From the NCBI GenBank assembly GCA_964590645.1, contig CAZPYJ010000008.1, positions 74,218 through 138,217 on the forward strand: a DNA stretch of 64,000 nt. Direction: 5' to 3'. Positions 1 through 8,829 of the stretch are shown here, piece by piece; within the stretch, counting starts at the first letter, position 1; each line of letters opens with the position of its first letter. The notes beneath the pieces were generated by a model. The model was not told where the DNA came from. It made no database searches and saw only the letters and a program-made list of their open reading frames with translations. The DNA is from JAGNHN01 sp964590645. Its GTDB lineage: Bacteria > Bacteroidota > Bacteroidia > Bacteroidales > JAGNHN01. Position numbers and translations under genes: made by a program.

Positions 1-1
1 C

Positions 2-727
2 GAAGTTCAGAATGATACTATCGATGCTGCAATGGAAACCGCCCCCGAAGCCCCCCCTGTGGATCTGCTGGAAGCTCCGGCATCGGATAAGGGTTTTCAC
101 CAGATTCTGAAAGAGAAGTTCATTGAAGGGGGTGCCGGGTTTATGGGCATCGTGCTGCTCGTGCTCATCATCGGGCTGGCTCTGGCCATTGAGCGCATCA
201 TTTACCTGAACCTCTCTACAACCAACACCCAGACCCTGCTCAATAAGGTGGAGAATGCCCTGGCCAATGGTGGCATAGAAGCTGCCAAGGATGTTTGCAA
301 AAACACCCGCGGCCCGGTAGCCAGCATCTTCTTCCAGGGAATGGAAAAGATGAATGAAGGCCTGGAAGGCGTGGAGAAATCCATTGTCGCTTACGGCAGC
401 GTGCTTATGGGCCGCCTGGAAAAAGGATTGAGCTGGATTTCCCTCTTTATCGCCCTGGCCCCGATGCTCGGGTTTATGGGAACGGTAATCGGGATGATCG
501 GTGCCTTCGACGCCATCGAAGCAGCCGGAGACATCTCCCCCACTATCGTGGCCGGCGGGATCAAAGTGGCGCTGCTCACCACCGTATTCGGTCTGATCGT
601 GGCCATCATCCTGCAGATCTTCTACAACTACATTGTTTCCAAGGTGGACAGCCTGGTCAATGATATGGAAGACAGCACCATTTCCTTCATTGATATTCTG
701 GCCAATCACGAATCCTCCAAAAAATAA
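2..727 (+). CDS. exbB: MotA/TolQ/ExbB proton channel protein (5' partial)
   Basis: ExbB-type subunit of an inner-membrane proton channel that energises TonB-type or related transport with ExbD. Three hydrophobic segments are visible (near nt 145-215, 430-510 and 565-640), with the family pattern of a conserved second and third helix (LAPMLGFMGTVIGMIGAF and ALLTTVFGLIVAI). The frame is open to the left edge of the window. An ATG at 32 exists, but Bacteroidota ExbB proteins usually carry an extra N-terminal signal-like segment before the GFHQ..KFIEGG motif, so the true start is probably outside the window. It heads a tight cluster: the next gene begins 5 bp after the stop. The assignment is firm. 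Whether it serves TonB receptors or another machine is not shown by the sequence. Confidence 0.9.
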   Translation, partial: EVQNDTIDAAMETAPEAPPVDLLEAPASDKGFHQILKEKFIEGGAGFMGIVLLVLIIGLALAIERIIYLNLSTTNTQTLLNKVENALANGGIEAAKDVCKNTRGPVASIFFQGMEKMNEGLEGVEKSIVAYGSVLMGRLEKGLSWISLFIALAPMLGFMGTVIGMIGAFDAIEAAGDISPTIVAGGIKVALLTTVFGLIVAIILQIFYNYIVSKVDSLVNDMEDSTISFIDILANHESSKK

Positions 728-732
728 GCACT

Positions 733-1200
733 ATGGAAAAGGTCGTTCATAATATCTTCCGTGCCATCACCTATCTGCTCATCGCCATTGGTGTCATCCT
801 GATTGTGATGGTCTGGGCTAAAGGGGATACAGCACTGGAGAATGACCTCAGCCTCCAGGATCGCATAATGAATCCTTTCACCTGGACAACCTACATCGCT
901 CTGGGTATCGCCCTCTTGCTCTCTGTTTTCTTCCCTGTCGTTCAAGTGATCACCAACCCGAAAAATGCCGTGCGTGCCCTGATTGTCCTGGGTATACTGG
1001 TGGTCATCGGGCTGATCTCCTACGGACTGGCATCAGGAAGTCTGGAGGGAGATGTGCTCCAAAAAGCATTTCGCAAGGGTGAACTTACCGAAGCAGGTTC
1101 CAGGAGAGTAGGTGCGGCCCTCATCGGGACCTATATCCTGGGTATTCTGGCAGTGCTGACCGTCATCTTTTCGGCAATCGCGAGTATTTTCAAAAAATAA
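733..1200 (+). CDS. small four-helix membrane protein of the ExbB/ExbD cluster
   Basis: A 155-aa protein with four hydrophobic segments (about residues 8-27, 53-74, 82-102, 129-151), a short loop after each, and a basic C-terminal tail ending FKK. I do not recognise a named family. It sits 5 bp after exbB and 8 bp before the first exbD, so it is almost certainly co-transcribed and probably acts with this proton-channel complex, perhaps as an accessory or assembly subunit. That role is inferred from position only. No catalytic motif is visible. Confidence 0.8.
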   Translation: MEKVVHNIFRAITYLLIAIGVILIVMVWAKGDTALENDLSLQDRIMNPFTWTTYIALGIALLLSVFFPVVQVITNPKNAVRALIVLGILVVIGLISYGLASGSLEGDVLQKAFRKGELTEAGSRRVGAALIGTYILGILAVLTVIFSAIASIFKK

Positions 1201-1208
1201 CTGAGGCA

Positions 1209-1784
1209 ATGGCAAGAAGAGCAATCAGTGAAATCAATGCCGGTTCAATGGCGGATATTGCCTTCCTCCTGCTGATCTTTTTTCTGGTGACTACCACTAT
1301 GGATATTGATACAGGGATTTCCAGAAGGCTGCCCCCCCCGGTAGAAGACGATCAGGATATCCCGGATATCAATGAACGAAATATCTTCAAGGTGTTGGTG
1401 AATCGAAACGACCAACTTCTTGTCAGAGATAAGCCGGGGGATATCCGGAGCCTGCGTTCCGACGCCAAAGACTTTCTGGCTATCCACATTGATAACCCCG
1501 CTTACCCCATTGTGGAGGAAGTAGAAATTCCGGCCCTGGGTAAGGTCTATGTCTCAAAAGGAATCATCTCCCTGAAAAATGACCGGGGTACATCCTACAA
1601 TATGTACATCCAGGTGCAGAATGAATTGGCGGCTGCAGTCAATGAACTCAGGGATGAACTGTCGATGAAACACTTTGGTGTTAAATTCTCAGACCTTGTT
1701 AATCAGGAGCGCATAGAGGCCATCCAGAAAGCCATCCCTGTAGCCATATCTGAAGCTGAACCTGAAAATGTAGGAGGTAACTAA
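1209..1784 (+). CDS. exbD: ExbD/TolR family biopolymer transport protein
   Basis: ExbD-type partner of ExbB: a single N-terminal membrane helix with a periplasmic domain. The opening (ISEINAGSMADIAFLLLIFFLVTTTMD) shows the hallmark acidic residue at the start of the helix (MADIAFLL) that carries protons. At 191 aa it is longer than Proteobacterial ExbD (about 140 aa); the extra length lies in the periplasmic domain. The gene is 8 bp after the small membrane protein and 1 bp before a second exbD, in one operon. Two different ExbD proteins per ExbB is a common Bacteroidota arrangement. Confidence 0.93.
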   Translation: MARRAISEINAGSMADIAFLLLIFFLVTTTMDIDTGISRRLPPPVEDDQDIPDINERNIFKVLVNRNDQLLVRDKPGDIRSLRSDAKDFLAIHIDNPAYPIVEEVEIPALGKVYVSKGIISLKNDRGTSYNMYIQVQNELAAAVNELRDELSMKHFGVKFSDLVNQERIEAIQKAIPVAISEAEPENVGGN

Positions 1785-1785
1785 T

Positions 1786-2259
1786 ATGTCCCGATTCAAA
1801 AAGAAAAAATCAGGAGGCACCCCCGGCATCTCAACCGCATCCCTGCCGGACATCATCTTTATGCTCCTTTTCTTCTTTATGGTGACCACCGTGATGCGCG
1901 AAACCACCCTCCTGGTGAAAGTCAAAGCTCCGGACGCCACAGAAGTACAAAAGCTGGAACGAAAATCACTGGTGAGTTATATCTATATCGGTCCGCCCAC
2001 CCGGCCCGAAGTGTATGGAACGGAAAGCCGTATCCAACTTAACGATGCATACCGCACCGTGAACGATATCCAGGATTTCGTGATCGCCGAAAGGGAAGCC
2101 AGAGACGAAGTGGACAGGAAGTTCCTTACCACGAGTATGAAAGTACACGGTGAAACCAAAATGGGAATTGTAACAGATGTGAAGCAGGAGCTTCGAAAAG
2201 CCGGTGCTTTCAAAATCAATTATTCTACCAAGAAGAAATACGAGAAGGAAGGACTATGA
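1786..2259 (+). CDS. exbD: second ExbD/TolR family protein
   Basis: A 157-aa ExbD paralogue with a basic N-terminus (RFKKKKSGG) and one membrane helix with the conserved acidic residue (SLPDIIFMLLFFFMVTTVM), followed by a periplasmic domain. The C-terminus (GAFKINYSTKKK) resembles the region of TolR/ExbD that binds the periplasmic partner. It begins one base after the stop of the first exbD and ends the operon just before a strong terminator. Divergence from the first copy suggests a heteromeric ExbD pair rather than a recent duplication. Confidence 0.93.
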   Translation: MSRFKKKKSGGTPGISTASLPDIIFMLLFFFMVTTVMRETTLLVKVKAPDATEVQKLERKSLVSYIYIGPPTRPEVYGTESRIQLNDAYRTVNDIQDFVIAEREARDEVDRKFLTTSMKVHGETKMGIVTDVKQELRKAGAFKINYSTKKKYEKEGL

Positions 2260-2282
2260 TCCTTCGCTTCCAAAATTGGCAG

Positions 2283-2315
2283 GGGCTGTCTTGGTTCAAG
2301 ACAGCCCTTTTTTTT
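2283..2315 (+). terminator. rho-independent terminator of the exbB-exbD operon
   Basis: A perfect 11-bp stem (GGGCTGTCTTG / CAAGACAGCCC) with a 3-nt loop and an 8-T run, 23 bp after the second exbD stop. Confidence 0.95.
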
Positions 2316-2393
2316 ATCTGCCCTCCTCGCACCACTGCATTGATGACAGGAAATACAATTTAAGGTATCTTCGCCTTGTGCTTATCGGCGCTT

Positions 2394-3344
2394 ATGCAAA
2401 ACCCTCTCCTCACACTACGGCCTTTCCCTGCCTTGCTGGCACTGGGGCTTATTCTATTGGCCAGCACCCTCATTTTTACTGCTTTTGCATTGATCGCCGG
2501 GCTGGCCTTTTTCCCTGAAGATATTGTATATGGCGGCAGGGAAGCCATTCAGGACCCGAGGGCCCTTTCCTGGCTCAGAATGAATCAGCTCATCAGCCAA
2601 ACTGGCGTGTTTCTCCTTCCTCCCCTGCTCCTGGGCTTTTTGCTCTATGGAAGAAAAGGCGTGTGGCAAAGACTGGGCCTGCAAACCCGCTCTCCATTGC
2701 TATCCTGGCTGGCCGGACTGCTCTTTCTGTTTGCGGCCATCCCATTTGTAAACCTCCTGCTGGATTGGAACAGCCTAATTCCTTTCCCTGATTCGATGCA
2801 AGGACTGGAAAACTGGTTGAGGCAACAGGAAGAAACCGCCAATGCACTGAGCAGGGTTTTCCTGGATGATGCCAGCCTGCAAGGTCTGATATGGAACATT
2901 CTCATCGTGGTCCTGATGCCTGCCTTTGGTGAAGAGCTCTTGTTCAGGGCCGGATTTCAGCCGCTTTTTATTCGATGGCTGCGCAATCCTCACCTTGGTA
3001 TACTGTTCACAGCCTTCTTCTTCAGTGCCCTCCACCTGCAGTTCTTTGGCTTCTTCCCCCGCCTTCTTTTAGGGATGGTATTGGGCTATGCCTATTTCTG
3101 GACCCGCAACCTTTGGATCCCAGTTGGAATGCATCTGGTTAACAACCTGACCATTGTGTTGGTTTCCTGGGCTGCCGCACGGAATCAGATTGATTTTGAT
3201 GAAAGTGCACTTTCAGGCATTGTTTCACCGCTTGCGCTACTTGTCGGAGGCATCGTCATCCTTATCAGCATACACTGGCTAAGGCAAAGCCGTCCGGGTG
3301 AGGCTTTGCCGGAGTATGGGGAAAGCCGACCTAATCATCATTGA
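2394..3344 (+). CDS. CPBP family intramembrane metalloprotease (Abi/CAAX protease)
   Basis: Multi-spanning membrane protein of about 316 aa with the glutamate motif EELLFR (E180, E181, R185 from this ATG) and a later HLQFFGF histidine motif, which together form the metal site of CPBP (Rce1-like) proteases. Six to eight hydrophobic segments are visible. The substrate is unknown; bacterial members range from prenyl-protein-like proteases to bacteriocin self-immunity. A TTG at 2376 in frame is less likely because a TATCTTCG box (2366-2373, one mismatch from TAnnTTTG) would leave it almost no leader. The 3' end overlaps the convergent S4-protein gene by 14 bp. Confidence 0.88.
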   Translation: MQNPLLTLRPFPALLALGLILLASTLIFTAFALIAGLAFFPEDIVYGGREAIQDPRALSWLRMNQLISQTGVFLLPPLLLGFLLYGRKGVWQRLGLQTRSPLLSWLAGLLFLFAAIPFVNLLLDWNSLIPFPDSMQGLENWLRQQEETANALSRVFLDDASLQGLIWNILIVVLMPAFGEELLFRAGFQPLFIRWLRNPHLGILFTAFFFSALHLQFFGFFPRLLLGMVLGYAYFWTRNLWIPVGMHLVNNLTIVLVSWAAARNQIDFDESALSGIVSPLALLVGGIVILISIHWLRQSRPGEALPEYGESRPNHH

Positions 3345-3711
3345 TCCCCTTGAGCCGGTCGATGTCCCGCCTTTCTTTCTTGGATGGCCTACCCATACCG
3401 CGACCCCGGTTTTCATAATGCATTTCCCTGATCAATTGCAGGCGCTCCAGCTCCTCAACAGGAGTGATGTCCAGGATATATTCCGATACCAGTTTGGCTC
3501 CAACCCGCTTCTCCAGGAGCACCTTAACTTTGATCCGGCGTTTAAATCCAGATTGTCTGACTTCTATTTCATCTCCCACCTTTACCTCCCGGGATGCCTT
3601 CGCAATAAACCCTTCGATGCTAACCTTACCACCCCGGCAGGCATCCGTAGCCTGATTCCGGGTTTTGAACAGGCGCACCGACCAAAGGAATTTATCCAGA
3701 CGAACAGGCAT
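3331..3711 (-). CDS. S4-domain RNA-binding protein (Hsp15 family)
   Basis: A 126-aa protein opening MPVRLDKFLWSVRLFKTR, the classic S4 fold start, with VSIEGFIAKASREVKVGDEIEV completing the S4 motif (about residues 3-70) and a basic tail (RGRGMGRPSKKERRD). Hsp15 family members bind the 50S subunit with stalled nascent chain-tRNA and help recycle it. It is the third gene of era-der-S4, consistent with a ribosome role. A TTG directly after the der stop (3729) is in frame, but the ATG at 3711 fits the family start better. Confidence 0.9.
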   Translation of the reverse strand: MPVRLDKFLWSVRLFKTRNQATDACRGGKVSIEGFIAKASREVKVGDEIEVRQSGFKRRIKVKVLLEKRVGAKLVSEYILDITPVEELERLQLIREMHYENRGRGMGRPSKKERRDIDRLKGINDD

Positions 3712-3729
3712 AGGCAGGGAAAGCAGCAA

Positions 3730-5034
3730 CTATTTTTGCCGGAAAAAGATTTGCAGGGGAACCCCGGAAAAACCGTAGATCTTCCTGAGTTGATTCTCGA
3801 TGAAACGTTTATAGGGTTCCTTGACACCCTGGGGATGGTTGCAGAAGAAAACAAAGGCCGGGGTATGCTTTGGCAGTTGTGTGATATATTTGATCTTCAC
3901 ATAATTCCCCCGGTAAGCAGGAGGAGGATTCTTTTCAATCAGGGGGAGCAAGTCTTCATTCAGTCGGGAAGTAGGAATCTTCCTGATTCTGTTTTCATAG
4001 GTCTCCATTGCCGACTCAAGCACTTTGAGCACACGTTGCTTATCCTTTACTGAAACGAACAGCACCGGGATGTCGGTAAAGGGAGCTGTACGCTCAAGGA
4101 TGCTTTCCCTGTACCTCAAATGGGTATCGTTTTCTTTCTCAATGAGATCCCATTTGTTCACCACAATGATTACCCCTTTGCCATTCTTCTCAATCAGGGA
4201 TAAGATACTCAGATCCTGCCCCTCCAAACCGCTTTTGGCATCGAGCATCAGGATACATACATCCGAGTGCTCAATAGCGCGGATGGCACGGAGCACAGAA
4301 TAGTATTCGATGTCTTCATACACTTTTGACTTTTTACGGATTCCGGCTGTATCGACCAGGTCAAAGTTGTACCCGAACTTATTGAAGCGGGTATAGATGC
4401 TATCACGTGTGGTTCCCGGCACATCGGTAACGATCTGCTTCTCTTCTTCCAGCAGGGCATTGATCAGGGATGATTTGCCTACATTGGGACGTCCTACCAC
4501 AGAAATGCGGGGCAATTCAGGCTCTTCTTCCTCAGTGACTTCAGGAAAGGTGGCTGCCAGTGCATCCAGCAATTCCCCTGTCCCGTGTCCATTCATCGCC
4601 GAGATCGGCCATATTGCATCGTAGCCCAGTGCGTAAAACTCCTGGGCATCCTGATGGAGTTGGGAACTATCGACTTTGTTGACAGTGAGATAGACCGGTT
4701 TTTTTGTTTTACGCAGCATCTGTGCCACGTCCACATCGAGGGGGGAGAGACCTTCTCTGGCATCTACCACGAAAAGGATGGCATCGGCTTCGCCTATGGC
4801 AAAAGTCACGTGTTTGTGAATCTCCTTCTCAAATATATCATCGCTGCCTTGTACAAAGCCCCCGGTATCAATAATGGTAAAACTCTTCCCGTTCCAGTCC
4901 GATTCCCCATAGATTCTGTCGCGGGTCACCCCGCTGATTTCGTCCACAATGGCGGTACGCATTCCGGCAAGGCGGTTGAACAGGGTGGATTTGCCCACAT
5001 TCGGACGGCCAACGATGGCCACTATATTGCTCAT
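3730..5034 (-). CDS. der: ribosome biogenesis GTPase Der (EngA)
   Basis: 434-aa double GTPase needed for 50S subunit maturation. Two complete G domains are visible: G1 motif GRPNVGKST at residues 9-17 with DTGG and NKVD, then a second GRPNVGKSS with DTAG and NKWD, followed by the C-terminal KH-like domain ending in the basic stretch typical of Der. Length matches the family (about 430-490 aa). It lies 39 bp downstream of era and 18 bp upstream of the S4-protein start, so the three form a ribosome-assembly operon. Confidence 0.97.
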   Translation of the reverse strand: MSNIVAIVGRPNVGKSTLFNRLAGMRTAIVDEISGVTRDRIYGESDWNGKSFTIIDTGGFVQGSDDIFEKEIHKHVTFAIGEADAILFVVDAREGLSPLDVDVAQMLRKTKKPVYLTVNKVDSSQLHQDAQEFYALGYDAIWPISAMNGHGTGELLDALAATFPEVTEEEEPELPRISVVGRPNVGKSSLINALLEEEKQIVTDVPGTTRDSIYTRFNKFGYNFDLVDTAGIRKKSKVYEDIEYYSVLRAIRAIEHSDVCILMLDAKSGLEGQDLSILSLIEKNGKGVIIVVNKWDLIEKENDTHLRYRESILERTAPFTDIPVLFVSVKDKQRVLKVLESAMETYENRIRKIPTSRLNEDLLPLIEKNPPPAYRGNYVKIKYITQLPKHTPAFVFFCNHPQGVKEPYKRFIENQLRKIYGFSGVPLQIFFRQK

Positions 5035-5073
5035 TGTGAATCCCTTTTTTTAATACTGGGACAAAAATAGGCA

Positions 5074-5955
5074 TTACTGCCGGCTATATCCGAACCATTT
5101 CAGCATTTTGGGATCGTTGCGCCAATCCTTACTCACTTTTACCTGCAAATCGAGAAATACTTTCGTTCCGAGGAAATCTTCGATGCTTCTCCTGGCCTCA
5201 GTTCCCAACCGCTTAATGGCTTTGCCACCTTTGCCCAGGATAATGCCACGCTGGCTCTCCCTGGCAACGTGAACAGAAGCACGGATACGACTAAGGTGTG
5301 GCTCTTCTTTAAACTCCTCAACGACGACCTCTGCGGAGTAAGGGACTTCTTTCTGATAGAGCAGTAGTATTTTTTCGCGGATGATTTCGGAGACGAAGAA
5401 TCGGAGGTTGCGATCGGTGAGGGCATCTTTGTCGTAATAGGGGGGAGATTCCGGGAGTAAATCGAGAATGCTTTGCCGGATGGCTTCGATATTGAATTGG
5501 TGCAGGGCGGAAGCCGGGATGATCCGGGCCCCGGGCAAGCGTTTTTCCCATTCTTCCATCTCGTTGTTGAGGAAGGCCTGATCTTTCAGATCCACTTTGT
5601 TTATCACAAGAATCAGGGGGATATTTTGTTTCTGAATGCGTTCCAGCAGTTCATCGAAAGGAAAGTCTGCACCACTTTCCACTACCAGGAGCAGGATGTC
5701 GGCATCTTCGAGGGCTTCATCAATGAAATCCATCATTGCGGTCTGGAGCTCATATTTGGGAGCCAGCAGACCCGGTGTATCAGAGAGGACGATCTGATAG
5801 TCTTCTTCATTGATAATTCCCAATATCCTGTGCCGGGTGGTTTGCGCTTTTGGCGTCACGATGGCCAGGTTTTCGCCGGTCAGGGCATTGATCAGGGTGG
5901 ACTTGCCCACATTTGGAGCGCCCAGGATATTTACAAAACCAGCTTTGTGCGGCAT
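5074..5955 (-). CDS. era: GTPase Era, 16S rRNA-binding
   Basis: 293-aa GTPase that binds the 3' end of 16S rRNA during 30S assembly. G1 motif GAPNVGKST is at residues 12-20, with DTPG and NKVD further on, and the C-terminal KH domain carries ILGKGGKAIKRLG. The start at MPHKAGFVNILG gives the normal short N-terminus. It is the first gene of era-der-S4. A TTACTTTG box 25 bp upstream is a plausible promoter, facing away from the tRNA promoter. Confidence 0.97.
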   Translation of the reverse strand: MPHKAGFVNILGAPNVGKSTLINALTGENLAIVTPKAQTTRHRILGIINEEDYQIVLSDTPGLLAPKYELQTAMMDFIDEALEDADILLLVVESGADFPFDELLERIQKQNIPLILVINKVDLKDQAFLNNEMEEWEKRLPGARIIPASALHQFNIEAIRQSILDLLPESPPYYDKDALTDRNLRFFVSEIIREKILLLYQKEVPYSAEVVVEEFKEEPHLSRIRASVHVARESQRGIILGKGGKAIKRLGTEARRSIEDFLGTKVFLDLQVKVSKDWRNDPKMLKWFGYSRQ

Positions 5956-5970
5956 AAAGCAACAGGATTA

Positions 5971-6002
5971 TTTGGATAACAAAGTAAATAAATATACTTT
6001 TG
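5971..6002 (+). promoter_or_regulatory. Bacteroidota-type promoter of the initiator tRNA gene
   Basis: TTTG at 5971-5974 and TACTTTTG at 5995-6002, spaced 20 bp, matching both boxes of the Bacteroidota housekeeping consensus. The tRNA begins 36 bp after the second box. Confidence 0.75.
5980..5987 (-). promoter_or_regulatory. candidate -7 box for era
   Basis: On the minus strand TTACTTTG, one base short of the Bacteroidota TAnnTTTG box, 25 bp before the era ATG. It overlaps the promoter region of the divergent tRNA gene. Confidence 0.4.
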
Positions 6003-6038
6003 CAGTCCCGTTGAAGATACGAAAAGTCTAAAGCATAT

Positions 6039-6110
<72 letters not shown>

Positions 6111-6118
6111 CAACAAAA

Positions 6119-6146
6119 CCCTCACCAGGAACTGGTGGGGGTTTTT
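6119..6146 (+). terminator. terminator of the initiator tRNA
   Basis: A 10-bp stem (6119-6128 with 6132-6141, one G-T pair) with a GAA loop, then five T. It lies 8 bp after the tRNA. Confidence 0.9.
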
Positions 6147-6540
6147 CTTTTCCAACCGAACCAAGGCGCAGCATTGCGTGAGGGAGGAAAAGAAAAAACC
6201 ATCTTCCGAACGCAGTGAGGAAGTGGGTTTTGTAGTGAAGCCTCCCCCTCCCAGGATCACGAGCGAAGGTAGGTCGAACGAAGTGAGACTTACCGGAGCG
6301 AGTAATCCAGCCAACTACCCCTCCCTTCGTCCCTCCCCTCGCAGAGCCTGTCCCGCTTATGCGGGAGGAGGGAAATGTCGGGTTTTGTAGGTTGTGTACA
6401 ACTACGAATACGGATTGTGCATTTTTTTATACAGTATCCTCACACTCCTCCTCACACTTCACACTGATTTTATGCCTCCCCCCTGAGGATCACGCCAGTA
6501 ATCCTGCCTTTAAAACTGTCTTCAGAACGTAGTGTGGAGA

Positions 6541-6674
6541 AGGGACAGGGACAGGGACAGGGACAGGACAGGGACAGGACAGGGACAGGGACAGGGACAG
6601 GACTAGCCTTTTTGCGCGCTTTGCGTGATTCTTGGCGGCTTTGCGTTAAATAATACGTGTCACTCCTGTTCAGC
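6541..6674 (+). repeat. composite repeat copy A: GGGACA array plus 75-bp core
   Basis: 6541-6600 is an imperfect array of the hexamer GGGACA with two shortened units. The 75-bp core follows at 6600-6674 (starts GGACTAGCC, ends CTGTTCAGC). The copy is cut by the first N gap directly after the core. Confidence 0.9.
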
Positions 6675-6774
6675 NNNNNNNNNNNNNNNNNNNNNNNNNN
6701 NNNNNNNNNNNNNNNNNNNNNNNNNNNNNNNNNNNNNNNNNNNNNNNNNNNNNNNNNNNNNNNNNNNNNNNNNN
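6675..6774. other. assembly gap, 100 N
   Basis: Exactly 100 N, a scaffolding placeholder of unknown true size. It begins at the end of the copy A core. Confidence 0.99.
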
Positions 6775-6798
6775 TTACATTCAATGTCTAATGTCAAG

Positions 6799-6898
6799 NN
6801 NNNNNNNNNNNNNNNNNNNNNNNNNNNNNNNNNNNNNNNNNNNNNNNNNNNNNNNNNNNNNNNNNNNNNNNNNNNNNNNNNNNNNNNNNNNNNNNNNN
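6799..6898. other. assembly gap, 100 N
   Basis: A second run of 100 N. Only 24 known bases (6775-6798) separate the two gaps, and these are identical to the 24 bases before the third hexamer array (7368-7391). Confidence 0.99.
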
Positions 6899-7144
<246 letters not shown>

Positions 7145-7219
7145 AATGCGCCGAGGACGCAAAGGGAATCCATCTTTCCTCTACTTATGACCTATTCCTT
7201 CTGACTTATTACTTATGTC

Positions 7220-7250
7220 TTAAAAGGCGCGCCTCTTCGGGGCCTTTTAA
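7220..7250. other. strong hairpin, terminator-like on both strands
   Basis: TTAAAAGGC (7220-7228) pairs with GCCTTTTAA (7242-7250) around a GC-rich loop that can fold further. It has A-rich and T-rich ends on either side of the GC part, as in bidirectional terminators, but no gene lies directly upstream on either strand. Confidence 0.5.
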
Positions 7251-7389
7251 ATTCGCGCTCGTGCTTCATTTCCTCGGTCATTTTCATTGGCGTACAATCC
7301 AAGCCGTCCTCCGTCAGGAGCGCCAGCTAATCAGTCCGCGAACTCAATGTCCAGTTTTCGGGGAAGCTTACATTCAATGTCTAATGTCA

Positions 7390-7608
<219 letters not shown>

Positions 7609-7766
7609 GAGGGGTGCGATCTCAATTCTCAATTTCCAATTTCCAATGTCCAAGGTCAATGTTCCATCAAATTGGGTGTTGAGCCTTGAAAATGGAGCCT
7701 TGTCTTCTATTGTGCTCCTGCAAATTCCGCTGATTGGCGCAGAGAACATAAAAAACGGAATAAACC

Positions 7767-7774
7767 TATCTTTG
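7767..7774 (+). promoter_or_regulatory. -7 box for the SDR gene
   Basis: TATCTTTG, an exact TAnnTTTG box ending 17 bp before the ATG at 7792. I see no clear upstream TTTG at normal spacing. Confidence 0.6.
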
Positions 7775-7791
7775 CGAGTAAAGCAGAAAAA

Positions 7792-8826
7792 ATGATATTA
7801 GTCACCGGAGGGACAGGCCTAGTAGGTTCGCATTTAATGGTTGCCCTGGCAAAACAGGGCAAACGCATTCGGGCCTTGCGCAGGCCGGGTTCACAGTTGG
7901 ATGCAGTATGCCGGGTTTTTCGCTGGGAGACCGAAGAAGGGGATGCTTTGTTCCGTCAGATAGAATGGGTTGAGGGAGATGTCTGCGACCCCAGCTCCCT
8001 CGATCAGGCAATGCAGGGTGTGGAATTTGTCTACCATTGTGCTGCAGTTATATCCTTCCGAAAATCGGATTATACCCTTATTGGAAGGGTCAATATCAAA
8101 GGGACGGCCAATGTAGTGGATGCCTGTCTTCAGAACGGAGTCAGGCACATCTGCCACGTCAGCTCCATCGCAGCCCTGGGAAATGCGGAGGACGGGAGCC
8201 CGGTGGACGAGCGCACACCCTGGAATGCCGGCGTCAGACATTCACCCTACGGACTTTCCAAGTTTGCAGCGGAAAGAGAAATCTGGCGTGGGATAGAAGA
8301 AGGCTTACAAGCGGTGATCGTGAATCCATCGGTCATATTGGGTCCAAGTGAACCTCAAAAAGCCGGCTGTAGGCTTTTCACCGCCATAAAGAAAGGGCTG
8401 CCCTTTTATCCTCCCGGCGCCAATGGCTTTGTGGATGTACGGGATGTTGTGAAGATAATGCTGCGACTGGTGGAAGAAGGCGCTTACAATGAACGTTTCC
8501 TGATCAATGGGGAAAACCTGACCTATTACGCCCTCTTCAGCCGGATGTCGGCTACCCTTGGGCAACGCCCGCCATACATCCCTGTTCCCGCCTTTGCCCT
8601 GAAGATCATCTGGAGGTTCAATTCATTACTGAGCTGGGCACTGCGTGTGAACCCAGACCTTACCCGTGAAACTGCACGCAATGCATACATCAGGGCGGCA
8701 TACGACAACAGCAAGGTCGTAAACCGGCTTCAGTATCAGTTTCTGACCGTGGAAGACACAATGGAAAACCTCATTGGATTCTGCGGAGCCTATCGCACAG
8801 CCCTGTTTGAAGACTGCAACGGATAG
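7792..8826 (+). CDS. NAD-dependent epimerase/dehydratase, extended SDR family
   Basis: 344-aa extended short-chain dehydrogenase. The N-terminal Rossmann motif TGGTGLVGSHL (residues 5-15) binds NAD(P), and the catalytic YxxxK is YGLSK (Y153, K157) after a serine-rich strand (HVSSIAALG). The overall layout is like dihydroflavonol reductase/3-beta-HSD-type proteins found widely in Bacteroidota. Substrate cannot be told from sequence. It stands alone after the repeat region, with its own promoter box, and its 3' end lies 3 bp from the convergent lnt stop. Confidence 0.88.
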   Translation: MILVTGGTGLVGSHLMVALAKQGKRIRALRRPGSQLDAVCRVFRWETEEGDALFRQIEWVEGDVCDPSSLDQAMQGVEFVYHCAAVISFRKSDYTLIGRVNIKGTANVVDACLQNGVRHICHVSSIAALGNAEDGSPVDERTPWNAGVRHSPYGLSKFAAEREIWRGIEEGLQAVIVNPSVILGPSEPQKAGCRLFTAIKKGLPFYPPGANGFVDVRDVVKIMLRLVEEGAYNERFLINGENLTYYALFSRMSATLGQRPPYIPVPAFALKIIWRFNSLLSWALRVNPDLTRETARNAYIRAAYDNSKVVNRLQYQFLTVEDTMENLIGFCGAYRTALFEDCNG

Positions 8827-8829
8827 GCA

